Positions 63,386-64,000 of a stretch of 64,000 nt of DNA are shown in pieces. Position 1 is the stretch's first letter. The number at the start of each line of letters is the position of its first letter. Source of the DNA: Gimesia fumaroli (GTDB lineage Bacteria; Planctomycetota; Planctomycetia; Planctomycetales; Planctomycetaceae); the NCBI RefSeq assembly GCF_007754425.1, contig NZ_CP037452.1, positions 5,307,164 through 5,371,163 on the forward strand. The letters are read 5' to 3'. The position numbers and the translations under genes are program-made. The notes beneath the pieces are model-generated. The model did not search any database. It saw nothing but the letters and a program-made list of their open reading frames with translations, and had not been told where the DNA came from.

Positions 63386-64000
63386 ATGCGATTTGTGACC
63401 ATCGTGACCAGTCTGGCATTGCTTGGTGGCAGTTTAATTACTGCCTGGGCAGGAAACCTGATTCCCCATAAAGTGAAAGCAAAAAAACGTTGCTCGCTGG
63501 GAAGTAGCTATCGTTACCAGGCAACGAATGCAACCCCCGTCAGCTCGATCACCTACGCTGTATTAAATCTGACAGATGCAGAAGTCGACTTGTCTTCTAA
63601 CTCGTTGACGACAGAACCGGTCATCACAAAGATTTATCAGCAATCTGCCAGTAGTATGAATTTGAATCACTGTGCCATCTCAAATACTGCTGTGATGTTA
63701 CAAGAGAATGGCAGCTGGAGTATTAACCTCAGAGCGACACAGGACCCCAAATTAGTACCGAATACTCAGAGACCGATTTTCCAAAGATTTCGCCGAAATA
63801 AGTTTTATGTCACATTTCGCGGCCTGGGATCTGTTTCCGGAACCACATCTCCGGAGAGTGATGATTTAGGGCGCCCGGTCTTATTTGAACAGAAACTCGA
63901 AGGATTCTGGGTTGAACAGGGACAAACACGGTATCTGTTTGAGCAAAGCAAAAAGAAAGATCTACGAATCAAGGATTTTTACAATCATATCAGCCGGGTT
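63386..64000 (+). CDS. Secreted hypothetical protein (cut by window edge)
   Basis: Open from ATG 63386 to the right edge, 205 codons, with AGGA seven bases upstream. The N-terminus MRFVTIVTSLALLGGSLITA followed by WAG is a good signal peptide. The following domain (YRYQATNATPVSSITYAVLN, CSLGSS and later Cys) is beta-rich; family not recognised. It starts 26 bases after the secretin-like gene and is probably co-transcribed with it. Confidence 0.75.
   Translation, partial: MRFVTIVTSLALLGGSLITAWAGNLIPHKVKAKKRCSLGSSYRYQATNATPVSSITYAVLNLTDAEVDLSSNSLTTEPVITKIYQQSASSMNLNHCAISNTAVMLQENGSWSINLRATQDPKLVPNTQRPIFQRFRRNKFYVTFRGLGSVSGTTSPESDDLGRPVLFEQKLEGFWVEQGQTRYLFEQSKKKDLRIKDFYNHISRV

Overview
The window looks like an accessory region of a bacterial chromosome, most likely from a Gimesia- or Rubinisphaera-like planctomycete. 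This is an inference from overall style: very large proteins, Ser-rich linkers, stacked glycosyltransferase and methyltransferase fusions, a secretin-like giant protein, moderate GC, and IS66, IS3 and IS4 debris. I saw no rRNA or tRNA gene and no species marker.

Left part (1-5.6 kb): the N-terminal half of a tyrosine recombinase runs off the left edge. Divergent from it are an unknown 442-aa protein, a small 81-aa protein and a serine recombinase that appears to be in two genes, catalytic plus zinc ribbon and then coiled coil plus HTH repeats. A hairpin-T terminator separates the two recombinase genes. A structured, terminator-ended non-coding stretch follows. This is integrase-type mobile DNA.

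Second part (6.2-19.8 kb): a surface-glycan-type cluster of a two-module glycosyltransferase, a 1587-aa chain of glycosyltransferase and methyltransferase domains with TPRs that is interrupted by a fresh IS66 insertion (perfect 8-bp target duplication), a methyltransferase, a double methyltransferase fused to a sialyltransferase-like GT29 domain, and a GT4-like enzyme. A further glycosyltransferase and methyltransferase pair lies at 43.5-45.9 kb.

Central part (20.5-52.4 kb): the main system of interest. A Ser/Thr-repeat protein precedes a 2583-aa RHS/YD-repeat protein with about 60 copies of a 63-bp repeat, a conserved core ending in DPSGL, an AT-rich variable C-terminal toxin region and an overlapping immunity gene. 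Downstream is a tandem array of displaced RHS core ends, each joined to a different toxin and followed by its own immunity gene: ADP-ribosyltransferase-like with a pentapeptide protein, a decayed copy of the first toxin with a live diverged immunity gene, and an Stv-like domain with a partner. Two cassettes are preceded by a near-identical 102-bp linker. A second array in inverted orientation (46.9-52.4 kb) carries three more C-termini, one of them nucleotidyltransferase-like. It is flanked by copies of an IS3 end and sits inside a split IS3 element. Its two ends are adjacent in the intact RHS core, as expected if a circular excision product had reintegrated. A ClpB-like double AAA+ protein lacking the N-terminal and middle domains lies between the two arrays.

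Right part (53.1-64 kb): a patatin-type phospholipase with about nine membrane segments, an exported Cys-rich protein, a 2030-aa membrane-anchored protein with a secretin-like C-terminal motif, and the start of a secreted protein running off the right edge.

Working model: the RHS gene is a toxin-delivery scaffold. Downstream cassettes serve as donors for swapping its C-terminus through the repeated core, and stored immunity genes protect against earlier toxins. The nearby glycosyltransferases may act on the cell surface or on the Ser/Thr-rich stalk. The link between glycosylation and the RHS protein is speculation.
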